Shown: positions 19,205 through 28,646 of the stretch, one piece after another
Numbering within the stretch: the first letter of the stretch is position 1
Layout of the letters: the number at the start of each line of letters is the position of its first letter
NCBI RefSeq assembly: GCF_009908165.1
Contig: NZ_JAAAUC010000009.1
Span: 1-64,000, forward strand
Reading direction: 5' to 3'
Length of the DNA: 64,000 nt
Source: Frigidibacter albus
GTDB lineage: Bacteria; Pseudomonadota; Alphaproteobacteria; Rhodobacterales; Rhodobacteraceae
Notes under the pieces: generated by a model
Database searches by the model: none
Seen by the model: the letters and a program-made list of their open reading frames with translations, nothing else
Told to the model about the DNA's origin: nothing
Made by a program: the position numbers and the translations under genes

Positions 19205-20262
19205 GCGGCGTCCAGACGATTGCCGTCGGCGCGGACGAAGGCGAGACCCGCCTCGACCGCTGGCTGAAGAAGAAATTCCCGCAGGTCACCCAGGGCGCCG
19301 TCGAGAAGATGTGCCGCACCGGCCAGCTTCGCGTCGATGGCGGCCGCGTCAAGGCCTCCACCCGGCTGGAGGCCGGCATGGAAGTGCGCATCCCGCCGCT
19401 GCCCGATGCCCCGGCCGAACCTGCGCCGCGCCCCCCGCGCCCGCGCGGCCCCGGGCTGATCGAGGCGGATGCCGAGATGATCCAGTCCTGCGTGCTGTGG
19501 AAGGACGAGCATATCATCGCCCTCAACAAGCCCGCCGGCCTGCCCAGCCAGGGCGGCTCCGGCCAGGGCGACCGTCATGTGGACGGGCTGACCGAGGCGC
19601 TGATGTTCGGCTACAAGGACCGGCCCAAGCTGGTCCACCGGCTCGACAAGGACACCTCGGGCGTGCTGCTGCTCGCCCGCACCGACCGCATCGCCCGGGC
19701 GCTGTCCGAGGCGTTCCGCCTGCGCTCCACCCGCAAGATCTATTGGGCCGTCGTCGCCGGCGTTCCCAGCCCGCGCAAGGGCACCATCCGCTTCGGCCTC
19801 GTCAAGGCCGGCGGGCGCGGCCATATGGGCGAGGGCGAGAAGATGATCGCCGTCCACCCCTCGAAGGTCGATCAGACAGAAGGCGCCAAGCGCGCCACCA
19901 CCGACTTTGCCGTGCTCTCGGCGCTGGCGACCCGCGCCGCCTGGGTCGGGCTGGTGCCGATCACCGGGCGCACCCATCAGCTGCGCGCGCATATGGCCGA
20001 GATCGGCCACCCGATCATCGGCGATGGCAAATATGGCGGTTCGGGCCAGGAGAACCTTGGCGATGGCTGGGGCGCGCAGCTGGGCGGCGACATCAGCCGC
20101 AAGCTGCACCTGCATGCCCGCCAGATCAGCTTTGACCATCCGATCACCAAGAAGCGCATCACCATCGTGGCCCCGCTGCCGCCGCATATGGACAAGACCT
20201 GGAAGACCCTTGGCTGGCACGAAAACGATGTGCCCGCCGATCCCTTCGAGGATGAGGCATGA
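19201..20262 (+). CDS. rluC: Large-subunit rRNA pseudouridine synthase, RluC/RluD type
   Basis: It isomerises uridines in 23S rRNA. An N-terminal S4 domain (about 15-75: TRLDRWLKKKFPQVTQGAVEKM) is joined by a Pro/Arg-rich linker to the catalytic domain. The catalytic aspartate is D149 in HRLDKDTSGVLLLAR; GRTHQLRAHMAEIGHPIIGD is the RNA-binding motif. At 353 residues it is slightly long. Overlapping ATGA junctions tie it to crcB and the HAD gene. RluC is the best guess on linker and order; RluD is possible. Confidence 0.88.
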   Translation: MSGVQTIAVGADEGETRLDRWLKKKFPQVTQGAVEKMCRTGQLRVDGGRVKASTRLEAGMEVRIPPLPDAPAEPAPRPPRPRGPGLIEADAEMIQSCVLWKDEHIIALNKPAGLPSQGGSGQGDRHVDGLTEALMFGYKDRPKLVHRLDKDTSGVLLLARTDRIARALSEAFRLRSTRKIYWAVVAGVPSPRKGTIRFGLVKAGGRGHMGEGEKMIAVHPSKVDQTEGAKRATTDFAVLSALATRAAWVGLVPITGRTHQLRAHMAEIGHPIIGDGKYGGSGQENLGDGWGAQLGGDISRKLHLHARQISFDHPITKKRITIVAPLPPHMDKTWKTLGWHENDVPADPFEDEA

Positions 20263-20930
20263 TCCCCCGCCTCGTCATCTTTGACGTGGATGGCACGCTG
20301 GTCGACAGCCAGCGCCAGATCCACGCCTCAATGACCGAGGCGTTCCTGCTGCAGGGCCATGTCGCGCCGGAGCTGGCCGCCGTCCTGTCCATCGTCGGCC
20401 TGTCGCTGCCCGAGGCGGTGGCGCGCCTTGCCCCCGACCTACCCGAAGCCGAGCGCGGCGACATTGTCGCGGGCTACAAGGCCACCTTCAACGGGCTGCG
20501 CGCCGCGGGCATCGCCCCGCTCTATCCCGGCATTGCCGAGGCGCTGAAGGCGCTTGCCGCGCGCGACGATCTGCTGCTGGGGGTCGCCACCGGCAAGTCG
20601 CGCCGCGGCCTCGTGCATCTGCTGCAGGCCTACGGGATCGAGGATCTGTTCGTCACAAGGCAGGTCGCCGATGACCATCCCTCCAAGCCGCACCCTTCGA
20701 TGCTGCTGGCCGCTTTGGCGGAAACCGGCATCGCGCCGCAGGATGCGGTGATGATCGGCGACACCACCTTCGACATGGACATGGCCCGCGCCGCCGGCAT
20801 CGCCGCGCTTGGTGTCGCCTGGGGCTATCACCCGGCCCAAGCGCTGCTGGCCGCCGGGGCGGGGGACGTGATCGCCTCCTCGGCCGATCTGATGCCGGCG
20901 CTGGATGCGCTGTGGGACAGGGTGGCGTAA
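20259..20930 (+). CDS. HAD-family phosphatase (phosphoglycolate-phosphatase-like)
   Basis: A 223-residue haloacid-dehalogenase-type hydrolase. Motif I FDVDGTLVDSQ is at residues 8-18, motif II GVATGKSRRGL near 110, motif III K-PHPSML near 145, and motif IV MIGDTTFDMDMARAAG near 165. The helical cap between motifs I and II puts it with Gph/PGMB-like enzymes; the natural substrate is unknown. It overlaps rluC (ATGA) and the ATP12 gene (TAATG). Confidence 0.85.
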   Translation: MIPRLVIFDVDGTLVDSQRQIHASMTEAFLLQGHVAPELAAVLSIVGLSLPEAVARLAPDLPEAERGDIVAGYKATFNGLRAAGIAPLYPGIAEALKALAARDDLLLGVATGKSRRGLVHLLQAYGIEDLFVTRQVADDHPSKPHPSMLLAALAETGIAPQDAVMIGDTTFDMDMARAAGIAALGVAWGYHPAQALLAAGAGDVIASSADLMPALDALWDRVA

Positions 20931-21649
20931 TGGCGGACTGGGCCCCCAAGCGCTTCTGGACCGCCGCTGGCGTGACCGCCGTCCCCGGCGGCTTTGCGGT
21001 CCAGCTTGACGGCCGCCCGGTCAAGACCCCGGCCAAGGCACCGCTGGTGGTGCCGACGCCCGCGCTGGCCGCCGCCATCGCCGCCGAATGGGACGCGCAG
21101 GCCAAGCTGGTCGATCCGCGCACCATGCCCGTCACCCGTGCCGCGAATTCCGCCATCGACACCGTCACCCCCAACCGCAGCACCGTGCTGGGGATGATCG
21201 CGGCCTATGGCGGGTCTGACCTGCTGTGCTACCGGGCCGAATCTCCCCCGCCGCTGATCGCGCGCCAGGCCGCGGCCTGGGACCCGCTGCTGGACTGGGC
21301 GGCCCAGGCGCTGAATGCCCCGCTGCGCGTCACCGCGGGCATCGTCCATGTCGCGCAGCCGCCCGCAAGCCTCGCCCGGCTTGAGGCGCAGCTGGACAGC
21401 TTTTCCGATTTCGAACTCGTCGCCCTGCATGATCTGGTGGCCCTTTCCGGCTCTCTGGTGATCGGCCTCGCTGCTGCCGCAGACCTCGCCCCGGCCGATG
21501 ATCTGTGGCGAACCTCGCGAATCGATGAGGAGTTTCAGGCAGAGCTGTGGGGCCAGGACGAAGAGGCCGCCGAGGTTGTGGCCTTGAAGCGAAATGATTT
21601 TCTGCAGGCCCGCGCCTTCCTCGATCTGGCCCGCGCGCCCGGTTCCTAG
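20930..21649 (+). CDS. ATP12-family F1-ATPase assembly chaperone
   Basis: A 239-residue homologue of mitochondrial Atp12, which in mitochondria protects the F1 alpha subunit during assembly. KRFWTAAGVTAVPGGFAVQLDGRPVKTPAKAPLVVPT is the N-terminal domain; AAEWDAQ, MPVTRAANSAID and DLLCYRAE follow. The ATG at 20930 shares a base with the HAD stop; an upstream GTG at 20912 is less likely. This family is common in alphaproteobacteria, and its place behind rluC and the phosphatase makes a four-gene coupled operon. Confidence 0.9.
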   Translation: MADWAPKRFWTAAGVTAVPGGFAVQLDGRPVKTPAKAPLVVPTPALAAAIAAEWDAQAKLVDPRTMPVTRAANSAIDTVTPNRSTVLGMIAAYGGSDLLCYRAESPPPLIARQAAAWDPLLDWAAQALNAPLRVTAGIVHVAQPPASLARLEAQLDSFSDFELVALHDLVALSGSLVIGLAAAADLAPADDLWRTSRIDEEFQAELWGQDEEAAEVVALKRNDFLQARAFLDLARAPGS

Positions 21650-21772
21650 GCCGCCACCTTTCGCCCCCATCCTTGCAGGGCCTGCCCAATTCGCAGGCGG
21701 ATGCCGCGTCCCTGTGCAGCAGCCCCGATGCGCCCTTGACGGGTTAATTCGATTTGCCCCACACTCCGCACA

Positions 21773-21790
21773 TTGGGGACCACTCCCCAA
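21773..21790 (+). promoter_or_regulatory. Palindrome upstream of bztA
   Basis: TTGGGGA (21773-21779) and TCCCCAA (21784-21790) are perfect arms around CCAC, 70 bases before bztA and about 30 after a TTGACG element (21736-21741). It could be an operator or a 5'-UTR hairpin. No regulator is identified. The rest of 21650-21859 shows nothing else. Confidence 0.4.
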
Positions 21791-21859
21791 ACAAACGCAC
21801 CCGGCTACAGGGCGCGCAATTTCCCCCCGAATGGGGTGGCAACTCAGGAAGAGGTAAGC

Positions 21860-22882
21860 ATGAAGAATACCGTATTTCTCGGCACGCTGGCAGCGGCCGG
21901 TCTGGCCGCAGGCTTAGTTTCCGCAGCCACGCTGGACGACGTCAAGGCCCGCGGCGAGCTGAACTGCGGCGTGAACACCGGCCTCGTCGGCTTCGCGGCC
22001 CCGGATGCCAATGGCAACTGGTCGGGCTTCGACGTCGCGATCTGCAAGGCTGTTGCGGCTGCCGTTCTGGGCGACGCCAGCAAGGTCAAATACGTGCCGA
22101 CCACCGGCCAGACCCGCTTTACCGCGCTGGCCTCGGGCGAAGTCGATATCCTGTCGCGCAACACGACCTGGACCTTCTCGCGCGATGCCGACCTGAAGTT
22201 CACCTTCATCGGCGTGAACTACTATGACGGCCAGGGCTTCATGGTGAACAAGGCTCTGGGTGTCAGCTCGGCCAAGGAACTTGATGGCGCCACCGTCTGC
22301 ATCCAGACCGGCACCACGACCGAGCTCAACCTCGCCGACTTCTTCAAGACCAACAACATGACCTACACGCCGGTCACGATCGAGACCAACGCGGAAGGCG
22401 AACAGCAATTCCTCGCCGGCGCCTGCGATGCCTACACCACCGACGCGTCGGGCCTTGCGGCCACCCGCGCCGCCTTCGCCAACCCGGATGACTATGTGAT
22501 CCTGCCGGAAATCGTCTCGAAAGAGCCGCTGGGTCCGCTGGTCCGTCACGGCGATGACCAATGGGCCGACATCACCCGCTGGGCGATGAACGCGCTGATC
22601 GCCGCCGAAGAATACGGCGTGACCTCGGCGAACATCGAAGAGCTGTCGAAAGGCACCGAGAACCCCGAGATCAACCGTCTGCTGGGTTCGGGCGAAGACA
22701 ACCTCGGTGCGATGATCGGTCTGGAAAAAGACTGGGCCAAGAAGGCCATCATCGGCGCTGGCGGCAACTACGGCGAGATCTTCGCGGCCACCATCGGCGA
22801 ATCCACCCCGATCGGCCTGGCCCGGGGCCTCAACGCACAATGGACCCAAGGCGGCCTGCTCTACTCGCCGCCGTTCCGTTGA
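21860..22882 (+). CDS. bztA: Periplasmic binding protein for acidic amino acids and amides (BztA-like)
   Basis: The 340-residue substrate-binding component of a polar amino acid ABC importer. The signal peptide is residues 1-22 (VFLGTLAAAGLAAGLVSA). The mature protein starts LDDVKARGELNCGVNTGLVGFA and shows GFDVAICKAVAAAVLGDASKVKYVPTTGQTRFTAL, the family-3 fold. I chose the ATG at 21860, preceded by AAGAGG, over an open upstream stretch. The four-gene order matches bztABCD of Rhodobacter capsulatus, which takes up Glu, Gln, Asp and Asn. A stable hairpin separates it from bztB. Confidence 0.93.
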   Translation: MKNTVFLGTLAAAGLAAGLVSAATLDDVKARGELNCGVNTGLVGFAAPDANGNWSGFDVAICKAVAAAVLGDASKVKYVPTTGQTRFTALASGEVDILSRNTTWTFSRDADLKFTFIGVNYYDGQGFMVNKALGVSSAKELDGATVCIQTGTTTELNLADFFKTNNMTYTPVTIETNAEGEQQFLAGACDAYTTDASGLAATRAAFANPDDYVILPEIVSKEPLGPLVRHGDDQWADITRWAMNALIAAEEYGVTSANIEELSKGTENPEINRLLGSGEDNLGAMIGLEKDWAKKAIIGAGGNYGEIFAATIGESTPIGLARGLNAQWTQGGLLYSPPFR

Positions 22883-22895
22883 TCTGAAAGCTTCC

Positions 22896-22919
22896 GGGGG
22901 GCGCCATCTGGCGCCCCCC
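22896..22919 (+). terminator. Hairpin between bztA and bztB
   Basis: GGGGGGCGCC (22896-22905), ATCT, GGCGCCCCCC (22910-22919): a perfect 10-bp stem followed by TTCC only. Such structures after binding-protein genes commonly protect the 5' transcript segment and lower permease expression. Confidence 0.6.
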
Positions 22920-23012
22920 TTCCAACATCGGGGTGGAAACCGGACCGCTGGGGCGACAGCCCCGACAAAAAGGCCAAAGGCCGCGCGGGACCGGGATCAG
23001 GGGAATATACAT

Positions 23013-24266
23013 ATGGCAACCGTCTCGGATGCGCCGAAAGCTAGCTTTCGGCTCAGTATGCTCATCTACGATACGCGCTATCGGTCGATAACCATTCAGA
23101 TCGTCGTGCTGATGCTGTTCATGGCCGGCGCAGCCTGGCTGGTGGACAACACCGTGCGCAACCTCGCGGCCCTGGGCAAGGATTTCAGCTTCGCCTTCCT
23201 GTGGAACCGCGCCGGCTACGACATCAACCAGATGCTCGTCGAATACTCCAATGACAGCACGCATGGCCGCGCCATGTTCATCGGGCTGCTGAACACCCTG
23301 CTTGTGGCGTTCATGTCCTGCGTGGCGGCCACCGTGCTGGGTGTCATCATCGGCGTGCTGCGGTTGTCGCCGAACTGGATCATCGGCCGGCTGACCACGG
23401 TCTATGTCGAGATGTTCCGGAACATCCCGATCCTGCTGTGGATCCTGGTCGCCTACGCGATCTTCACCGAGGTGTTGCCCGCCCCGAACGCCTTCCGCGG
23501 CGACAACCCCACCGCCTCGATGATCCTGTTCGACAGCGTCGCGCTGACCAACCGCTACACCGCCATTCCCGACCCGCTGTTCTACCGCTCGCTCGGCAAT
23601 ATCGATGTCGGGCTGTTCCTGATCAGCCTCGACCTTCTGGCGATCATCGCGGTCATCACCGGCAGCGTGCTGGTGAACCGCAAGCTGCTCGCCCACGCCA
23701 CCGCCGTGCAGAACGCCACGGGCGTGCGGCCGGTGACCTGGTGGAAGAGCATCCTCATCCTGATCGTGCCGCTTGTCGTGCTGCTGGTCGCGCTTGGCTT
23801 CCACGCCGAACGCCCGGTTCTGCGCGGCTTCAACTTCACCGGCGGGCTCGACGTGTCAAACTCGCTGATGGCGCTGTGGCTGGGGCTGACGCTCTACACC
23901 GCGGCCTTCATCGCGGAAATCGTTCGCGCCGGCATCAGTGCCGTGTCGCATGGCCAGACCGAGGCAGCCTTCGCGCTTGGCCTGCGCCCGAACCGCACCA
24001 TGAGCCTCGTGATCCTGCCGCAGGCGCTGCGGGTGATCGTGCCGCCGCTGATCTCGCAATATCTCAACATCACCAAGAACTCCTCGCTCGCCATTGCGGT
24101 CGGCTACATGGACCTGCGCGGCACGCTGGGGGGCATCACCCTTAACCAGACCGGGCGCGAGTTGGAAGCCGTTCTGCTGATGATGCTCATCTATCTCGCG
24201 ATCAGCCTGCTGATCTCGGCGGCGATGAACGTCTACAACAACTCCGTCAAGCTGAAGGAGCGTTGA
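23013..24266 (+). CDS. bztB: Amino acid ABC transporter permease BztB-like
   Basis: A 417-residue inner-membrane permease. It is longer than ordinary HisM-type permeases because of an inserted hydrophilic and TM region between helices, typical of BztB/AapQ. NTLLVAFMSCVAATVLGVIIGVLRLS and the EAA loop (IVRAGISAVSHGQTEAAFALGLRPNRTMSLVILPQALRVIVPP) are clear. It ends one base before the bztC ATG. Confidence 0.92.
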   Translation: MATVSDAPKASFRLSMLIYDTRYRSITIQIVVLMLFMAGAAWLVDNTVRNLAALGKDFSFAFLWNRAGYDINQMLVEYSNDSTHGRAMFIGLLNTLLVAFMSCVAATVLGVIIGVLRLSPNWIIGRLTTVYVEMFRNIPILLWILVAYAIFTEVLPAPNAFRGDNPTASMILFDSVALTNRYTAIPDPLFYRSLGNIDVGLFLISLDLLAIIAVITGSVLVNRKLLAHATAVQNATGVRPVTWWKSILILIVPLVVLLVALGFHAERPVLRGFNFTGGLDVSNSLMALWLGLTLYTAAFIAEIVRAGISAVSHGQTEAAFALGLRPNRTMSLVILPQALRVIVPPLISQYLNITKNSSLAIAVGYMDLRGTLGGITLNQTGRELEAVLLMMLIYLAISLLISAAMNVYNNSVKLKER

Positions 24267-24267
24267 G

Positions 24268-25587
24268 ATGAGCGACACCCATTCCGAAACCGTCGCCTAT
24301 GTCCGCGAGACGATGCTGCCGCAAGGGGCGCCCCCTGCCTCCGAGGTCGGCGTCATCAAATGGCTGCGCGAGAACCTGTTCTCGGGCGTGCTCAACACCA
24401 TCCTGACGGTTCTCGGCATCGCCGCGGTGGTCTGGCTGGTGCAGGCTGCGCTGCCCTGGTTCCTGCATGGCGTCTGGAACGCCAACTCCCTCACCGAATG
24501 CCGGCAGATCATCGCCGAAACCTGGGGCGAGGGCGCGCATGGCGCCTGCTGGGCCGTGATCCGCGAACGCTGGAACCAGTTCCTGTTCGGCTTCTACCCG
24601 TCGGACCTCTACTGGCGCCCGGTGCTGGCGCTGGCGCTGTTCTTCGCTGCCGTGGCCCCGGTCCTGTTCACCGAGATGCCGCGCAAGCTTCTCTGGGGCA
24701 GCGCGTTCTATCCCGCCATTGCCTATATCCTGCTCTGGGGCGGCTCGCTCTGGGTGCCGATCTCGGTCATGGCCGGTTTCGGCGTTGGCTGGCTCGGCCT
24801 TGTCGCGGCGCGGCGGACCGGCCTGCCGCTGCTGGGGCCGGTCGCGGTGCTGCTGCTGCCGCTGCTGTGGTGGCTGTTCCTTGCGGGCCCTGCCGCCGAG
24901 ATGCTGGACCGGGCGATCCCGCTCTGGGTCGAAGAGGTCCGGTCGGACAAGTTCGGCGGCTTCGTCCTGTCGCTCACCATCGGCATCGCGGCCATCGTGC
25001 TGTCCTTGCCGCTGGGGATCGTGCTGGCGCTTGGCCGGCGGTCCGACATGCTGCTGGTCAAGGCGCTGTCGGTCGGCTTCATCGAGTTCATCCGCGGCGT
25101 GCCGCTGATCACCCTGCTGTTCACTGCCTCGCTTCTGCTGAACTACTTCCTGCCGCCGGGCACCAACTTCGACATCATCCTGCGCGTCATCATCATGGTC
25201 ACCCTCTTCGCCGCGGCCTATATCGCCGAGGTGATCCGCGGGGGCCTTGCCGCCCTGCCGCGCGGGCAGTACGAGGCTGCCGACAGCCTGGGCCTCGACT
25301 ACTGGAAGGCCATGCAGCTGATCGTGCTGCCGCAGGCGCTGAAAATCTCGATCCCGGGCATCGTGTCCACCTTCATCGGCCTGTTCAAGGACACCACGCT
25401 GGTGATCTTCGTCGGCCTTCTGGACCCGCTGAAAGGCATCACCGACGCCGTCCGCGCCGCCATCGAGTGGAAGGGCGTCTACTGGGAGCCGTTCATCTTT
25501 GTCGGCGCCATCTTCTTCATCTTCAACTTCGGCATGTCGCGCTACTCGATGTATCTCGAGCGCAAACTGCAACGCGACCATCGCTAA
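24268..25587 (+). CDS. bztC: Amino acid ABC transporter permease BztC-like
   Basis: The second permease (439 residues), partner of BztB. A long N-terminal part with three to four TM segments precedes the permease core ([29 protein letters not shown]). The EAA motif is [44 protein letters not shown]. It follows bztB by one base and is 11 bases before bztD, so all are cotranscribed. Confidence 0.92.
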   Translation: MSDTHSETVAYVRETMLPQGAPPASEVGVIKWLRENLFSGVLNTILTVLGIAAVVWLVQAALPWFLHGVWNANSLTECRQIIAETWGEGAHGACWAVIRERWNQFLFGFYPSDLYWRPVLALALFFAAVAPVLFTEMPRKLLWGSAFYPAIAYILLWGGSLWVPISVMAGFGVGWLGLVAARRTGLPLLGPVAVLLLPLLWWLFLAGPAAEMLDRAIPLWVEEVRSDKFGGFVLSLTIGIAAIVLSLPLGIVLALGRRSDMLLVKALSVGFIEFIRGVPLITLLFTASLLLNYFLPPGTNFDIILRVIIMVTLFAAAYIAEVIRGGLAALPRGQYEAADSLGLDYWKAMQLIVLPQALKISIPGIVSTFIGLFKDTTLVIFVGLLDPLKGITDAVRAAIEWKGVYWEPFIFVGAIFFIFNFGMSRYSMYLERKLQRDHR

Positions 25588-25598
25588 GGAGCCGCCCC

Positions 25599-26390
25599 AT
25601 GTCGGACACTCAAATCGCGCGTGAAATTGACCGCAGCCATATGCAGGTTTCGGACGAGATCGCCATCCAGATCACCAGCATGAACAAATGGTTCGGCAGC
25701 TTCCACGTGCTGCGGGACATCAACCTGACCGTGATGCGCGGCGAGCGTATCGTGGTCTGCGGCCCCTCGGGCTCGGGCAAATCCACGCTGATCCGCTGCA
25801 TCAACCGGCTGGAGGAACACCAGTCGGGGCGGATCATCGTCGATGGCACCGAACTGACCAGCGACCTCAAGAACATCGACAAGGTGCGCTCCGAGGTTGG
25901 GATGGTGTTCCAGCACTTCAACCTGTTCCCGCACCTGACCATCCTCGAGAACCTCACCCTCGCGCCGATCTGGGTCCGCAAGGTCCCGAAGAAGGAAGCC
26001 GAGGAAACGGCGATGTATTTCCTGGAAAAGGTGAAGATCCCGGAACAGGCGCTGAAATATCCGGGGCAACTGTCGGGCGGCCAGCAACAGCGCGTCGCCA
26101 TCGCCCGCAGCCTGTGCATGAAGCCGCGGATCATGCTGTTCGACGAGCCGACCTCGGCGCTCGACCCCGAGATGATCAAGGAAGTGCTCGACACCATGAT
26201 CGGCCTTGCCGAAGAAGGCATGACGATGATCTGCGTGACCCATGAGATGGGCTTCGCCCAGGCAGTGGCGAACCGGGTGATCTTCATGGACCAGGGCCAG
26301 ATCGTGGAGCAGAACGAGCCCTACGAGTTCTTCAACAACCCCAAGAGCGAGCGCACCAAGCTGTTCCTCAGCCAGATCCTCGGGCACTGA
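25599..26390 (+). CDS. bztD: Amino acid ABC transporter ATPase BztD-like
   Basis: The 263-residue nucleotide-binding subunit. Walker [10 protein letters not shown] is around residues 58-66, the signature [15 protein letters not shown] near 156 and Walker [13 protein letters not shown] near 178, followed by the switch histidine in VTHEMGFA. The ATG at 25599 follows AAGGAG; the open frame upstream is a shadow of bztC. It completes the importer. Confidence 0.95.
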   Translation: MSDTQIAREIDRSHMQVSDEIAIQITSMNKWFGSFHVLRDINLTVMRGERIVVCGPSGSGKSTLIRCINRLEEHQSGRIIVDGTELTSDLKNIDKVRSEVGMVFQHFNLFPHLTILENLTLAPIWVRKVPKKEAEETAMYFLEKVKIPEQALKYPGQLSGGQQQRVAIARSLCMKPRIMLFDEPTSALDPEMIKEVLDTMIGLAEEGMTMICVTHEMGFAQAVANRVIFMDQGQIVEQNEPYEFFNNPKSERTKLFLSQILGH

Positions 26391-26402
26391 TCGGGGGAAG
26401 CG

Positions 26403-26467
26403 GGGGGGCCAGCCCCCCGGACCGAGCCAAAGCCGGGGGGCCAGCCCCCCGGACCCCCCGGGATATT
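26403..26467 (+). repeat. Tandem GC hairpins ending in GATATTT (Rhodobacterales-type intergenic repeat)
   Basis: GGGGGGCCAGCCCCCCGGACC occurs twice (26403-26423, 26435-26455), 11 bases apart, and the second copy runs into CCCCGGGATATTTT. A related element with the same layout lies at 41531-41602. It sits between the convergent bztD and sixA genes, so it may serve as a bidirectional terminator. Confidence 0.6.
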
Positions 26468-26512
26468 TTACCAGCAAGAAGGGGCGGGCCGGCAGGCGCG
26501 CCCCTTTTCCGT

Positions 26513-27022
26513 TCAGTCGCGCCCGGAGGGGACGAAGAAGTCCAGCGCCGAGCCGCGGTGCGGTTCGATCTCGGCCCAGCTGTCGATCTCGAAATCCACC
26601 ACCAGCGTGGCGGCGGTCGGGTAGCGGGCGAAATCGGCATGGTGCGGCGGCTCGGCCGGCAGCAGCGCGGCAAAACCGGCGATGCCGGGATTGTGGCCCA
26701 GCATCATCACCACCTGTCCGCTGGCCGCCTTCAGCGCCGCCAGCATGGTCCCCGGCTCTGCATGATACAGCGCCTTGACCATCTCCGGCTCTGGCGCGCC
26801 CTCCAGCCCCAGCGCGTCAAAGGTCTCGCGCGTGCGGGCCGCGGTCGAGCACAGCACCTGATCCGGCAGGTAGTCGCGGGAAGAGAGCCATTGGCCCAGT
26901 TCCGCCGAGGCGCGCTTGCCGCGCGGGTTCAGCGGGCGGTCATGGTCCGGCATCTCGGCATCGTCCCAGGAGGACTTGGCATGGCGGATCAGGATCAGGC
27001 GGCGGTGTCCAGCAGGTGTCAT
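26513..27022 (-). CDS. sixA: SixA-type phosphohistidine phosphatase
   Basis: A 169-residue histidine-phosphatase-superfamily enzyme that dephosphorylates phosphohistidine. The catalytic RHAKS is near residues 13-17; DHDRPLNPRGKRAS, the second-histidine GHNPG near 105 and the CSTAARTRET arginine segment are present. The start at 27022 is taken because LILIRHAKS must be N-terminal; the 34-codon extension upstream overlaps the next gene. It overlaps the ferredoxin-like gene by 4 bases, the third member of an argB operon. Confidence 0.88.
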   Translation of the reverse strand: MTPAGHRRLILIRHAKSSWDDAEMPDHDRPLNPRGKRASAELGQWLSSRDYLPDQVLCSTAARTRETFDALGLEGAPEPEMVKALYHAEPGTMLAALKAASGQVVMMLGHNPGIAGFAALLPAEPPHHADFARYPTAATLVVDFEIDSWAEIEPHRGSALDFFVPSGRD

Positions 27023-27681
27023 CGGTGAAAAAGCCTCATGTGATAGGCCGATTGGACCTGCAGCCTTGCATGAGCGGCACTCACGGGGCAAGCCCGGCGC
27101 ACCGCGCAGCCGCAATCGAGGCAATCTGCCCCATGCGGCCCCGACAGGAAGGCATGGCAGGCGGGCACGTCATAGCCCGCGCCGGTCAGATTATCTGGCA
27201 GCGCCCCGGCAGGGCAGGCGCCAAGGCAGGGGCGGGCGCAGTGCGCGCAGGGGGCCTTGGCCGGGGGGGCAGACAGCGCCAGCCGCTCGCGCAGCGCCAG
27301 CGCGCCGCGGTAGGAGGCGAAGAGCCCCATCTCCTCATGCACCAGAAATTGCACGGGCGAGGCCCAGGCCCGTCCCGACCGCAGCGCCCAGGACTGGAAC
27401 GGCCGCCAGGGCGGCCCACCGAAGGGGAAATAGGCCTTGCCGCCAAGGGCGCAGGCGATCTTGCCGATCACCCGCCGCGACCAGCGGTCGATGGGGTCGG
27501 CCCGCCCGTCCCGCCATTCCGGCTGTGCCGTCAGATGCGCCCAGAAGCCCGGCTCGGCGGGGGACAGCAGCAGCAAGGTGCCGGTTCCCTCGGGCAGCCC
27601 ATCCCCGGGCCCGGGGTGAAACGCCCCCGACACCGCCAGCGCATGGCCCGCCGCCTGCGCCTCTATCGAGGCAAGGGTCAC
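27019..27681 (-). CDS. Short iron-sulfur protein related to the C-terminal half of epoxyqueuosine reductase
   Basis: A 220-residue protein with two cysteine clusters, [12 protein letters not shown] near residues 140-152 and [13 protein letters not shown] near 190-200, spaced as for two 4Fe-4S clusters. [27 protein letters not shown] precedes them and resembles the QueG arrangement. QueG is about 350 residues and binds cobalamin in its N-terminal part; that part is reduced here, so another redox role is possible. It starts with GTG overlapping the argB stop (GTGA) and overlaps sixA. Confidence 0.7.
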   Translation of the reverse strand: MTLASIEAQAAGHALAVSGAFHPGPGDGLPEGTGTLLLLSPAEPGFWAHLTAQPEWRDGRADPIDRWSRRVIGKIACALGGKAYFPFGGPPWRPFQSWALRSGRAWASPVQFLVHEEMGLFASYRGALALRERLALSAPPAKAPCAHCARPCLGACPAGALPDNLTGAGYDVPACHAFLSGPHGADCLDCGCAVRRACPVSAAHARLQVQSAYHMRLFHR

Positions 27682-28556
27682 TTCACCCGCGGCTTCACCC
27701 GCGGCTCGGTCGAGCGGATCAGGCTGCCCGCGCCATGTTCGGTGAACAGCTCCAGCAGACAGGCATTGGGCACCCGGCCATCGAGGATGACCACCGCCCG
27801 CACGCCTTCCTCCAGCGCCTTCAGCGCGGTTTCGGCCTTGGGAATCATGCCGCCCGCGATCACGCCGCTCTCGATCATCTCTTCCACCTCGCCCGGCGTC
27901 ATCGCCGTGACGATCTCGCCCGCGGCATTCTTCACCCCCGAGACATCGGTCAGCAGCAGCAGCCGGTCGGCCTGCAGCGCGCCGGCAATCGCCCCCGCCG
28001 CGGTATCGCCATTGACGTTGAAGGTCTCGTTCGGGCCCATCCCCGTCGCCACCGGCGCCACCACCGGGATGATGCCGGCGGCAAACAGATCGCGCAGCAC
28101 CTGCACGTTCATCTCCACCGGCTTGCCGACGAAGCCCAGGTCCGGGTCATCGGCGACGCAGACCATCATGTCATCGTCCTTGCCCGACAGGCCCACCGCG
28201 CGGCCGCCCTCATCCATGATCGCCTGCACGATGCGCTTGTTCACAAGGCCGGTCAGCACCATCTCGACCACCTCGACCGTGGCCTTGTCGGTCACCCGCT
28301 TGCCGCGCAGGAACTTCGATTCGATCCCCAGCTTGCCCAGCAGGTCATTGATCATCGGCCCGCCGCCATGCACCACGACCGGGTTCACCCCCACCTGCCG
28401 CATCAGCACCACGTCGCGGGCGAAATCGGCCATCGCCTCCTCGTCGCCCATCGCATTGCCGCCGAACTTCACGACGACAATCGAACCCGCATAGCGCTGC
28501 AGATAGGGAAGCGCCTCGGACAGGGTCCGGGCGGTGGCGATCCAGTCACGGTTCAT
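27678..28556 (-). CDS. argB: Acetylglutamate kinase
   Basis: It phosphorylates N-acetylglutamate, the second step of arginine synthesis. The 292-residue amino-acid-kinase fold has [12 protein letters not shown] near residue 30, VVHGGGPMI near 65, the allosteric-type N-terminal helix [21 protein letters not shown] and [26 protein letters not shown] start at the ATG at 28556; an in-frame ATG at 28571 would add five residues. It heads the argB-ferredoxin-sixA set. Confidence 0.94.
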   Translation of the reverse strand: MNRDWIATARTLSEALPYLQRYAGSIVVVKFGGNAMGDEEAMADFARDVVLMRQVGVNPVVVHGGGPMINDLLGKLGIESKFLRGKRVTDKATVEVVEMVLTGLVNKRIVQAIMDEGGRAVGLSGKDDDMMVCVADDPDLGFVGKPVEMNVQVLRDLFAAGIIPVVAPVATGMGPNETFNVNGDTAAGAIAGALQADRLLLLTDVSGVKNAAGEIVTAMTPGEVEEMIESGVIAGGMIPKAETALKALEEGVRAVVILDGRVPNACLLELFTEHGAGSLIRSTEPRVKPRVK

Positions 28557-28646
28557 GGTCTGCTTTCTCATCTGGCAAGGCTCCGGGGATTGCTGGCGAA
28601 GTGTTAGACGCATCGCGCCCTCCTGCCAAGGCCGGGGTGCCGCGGG

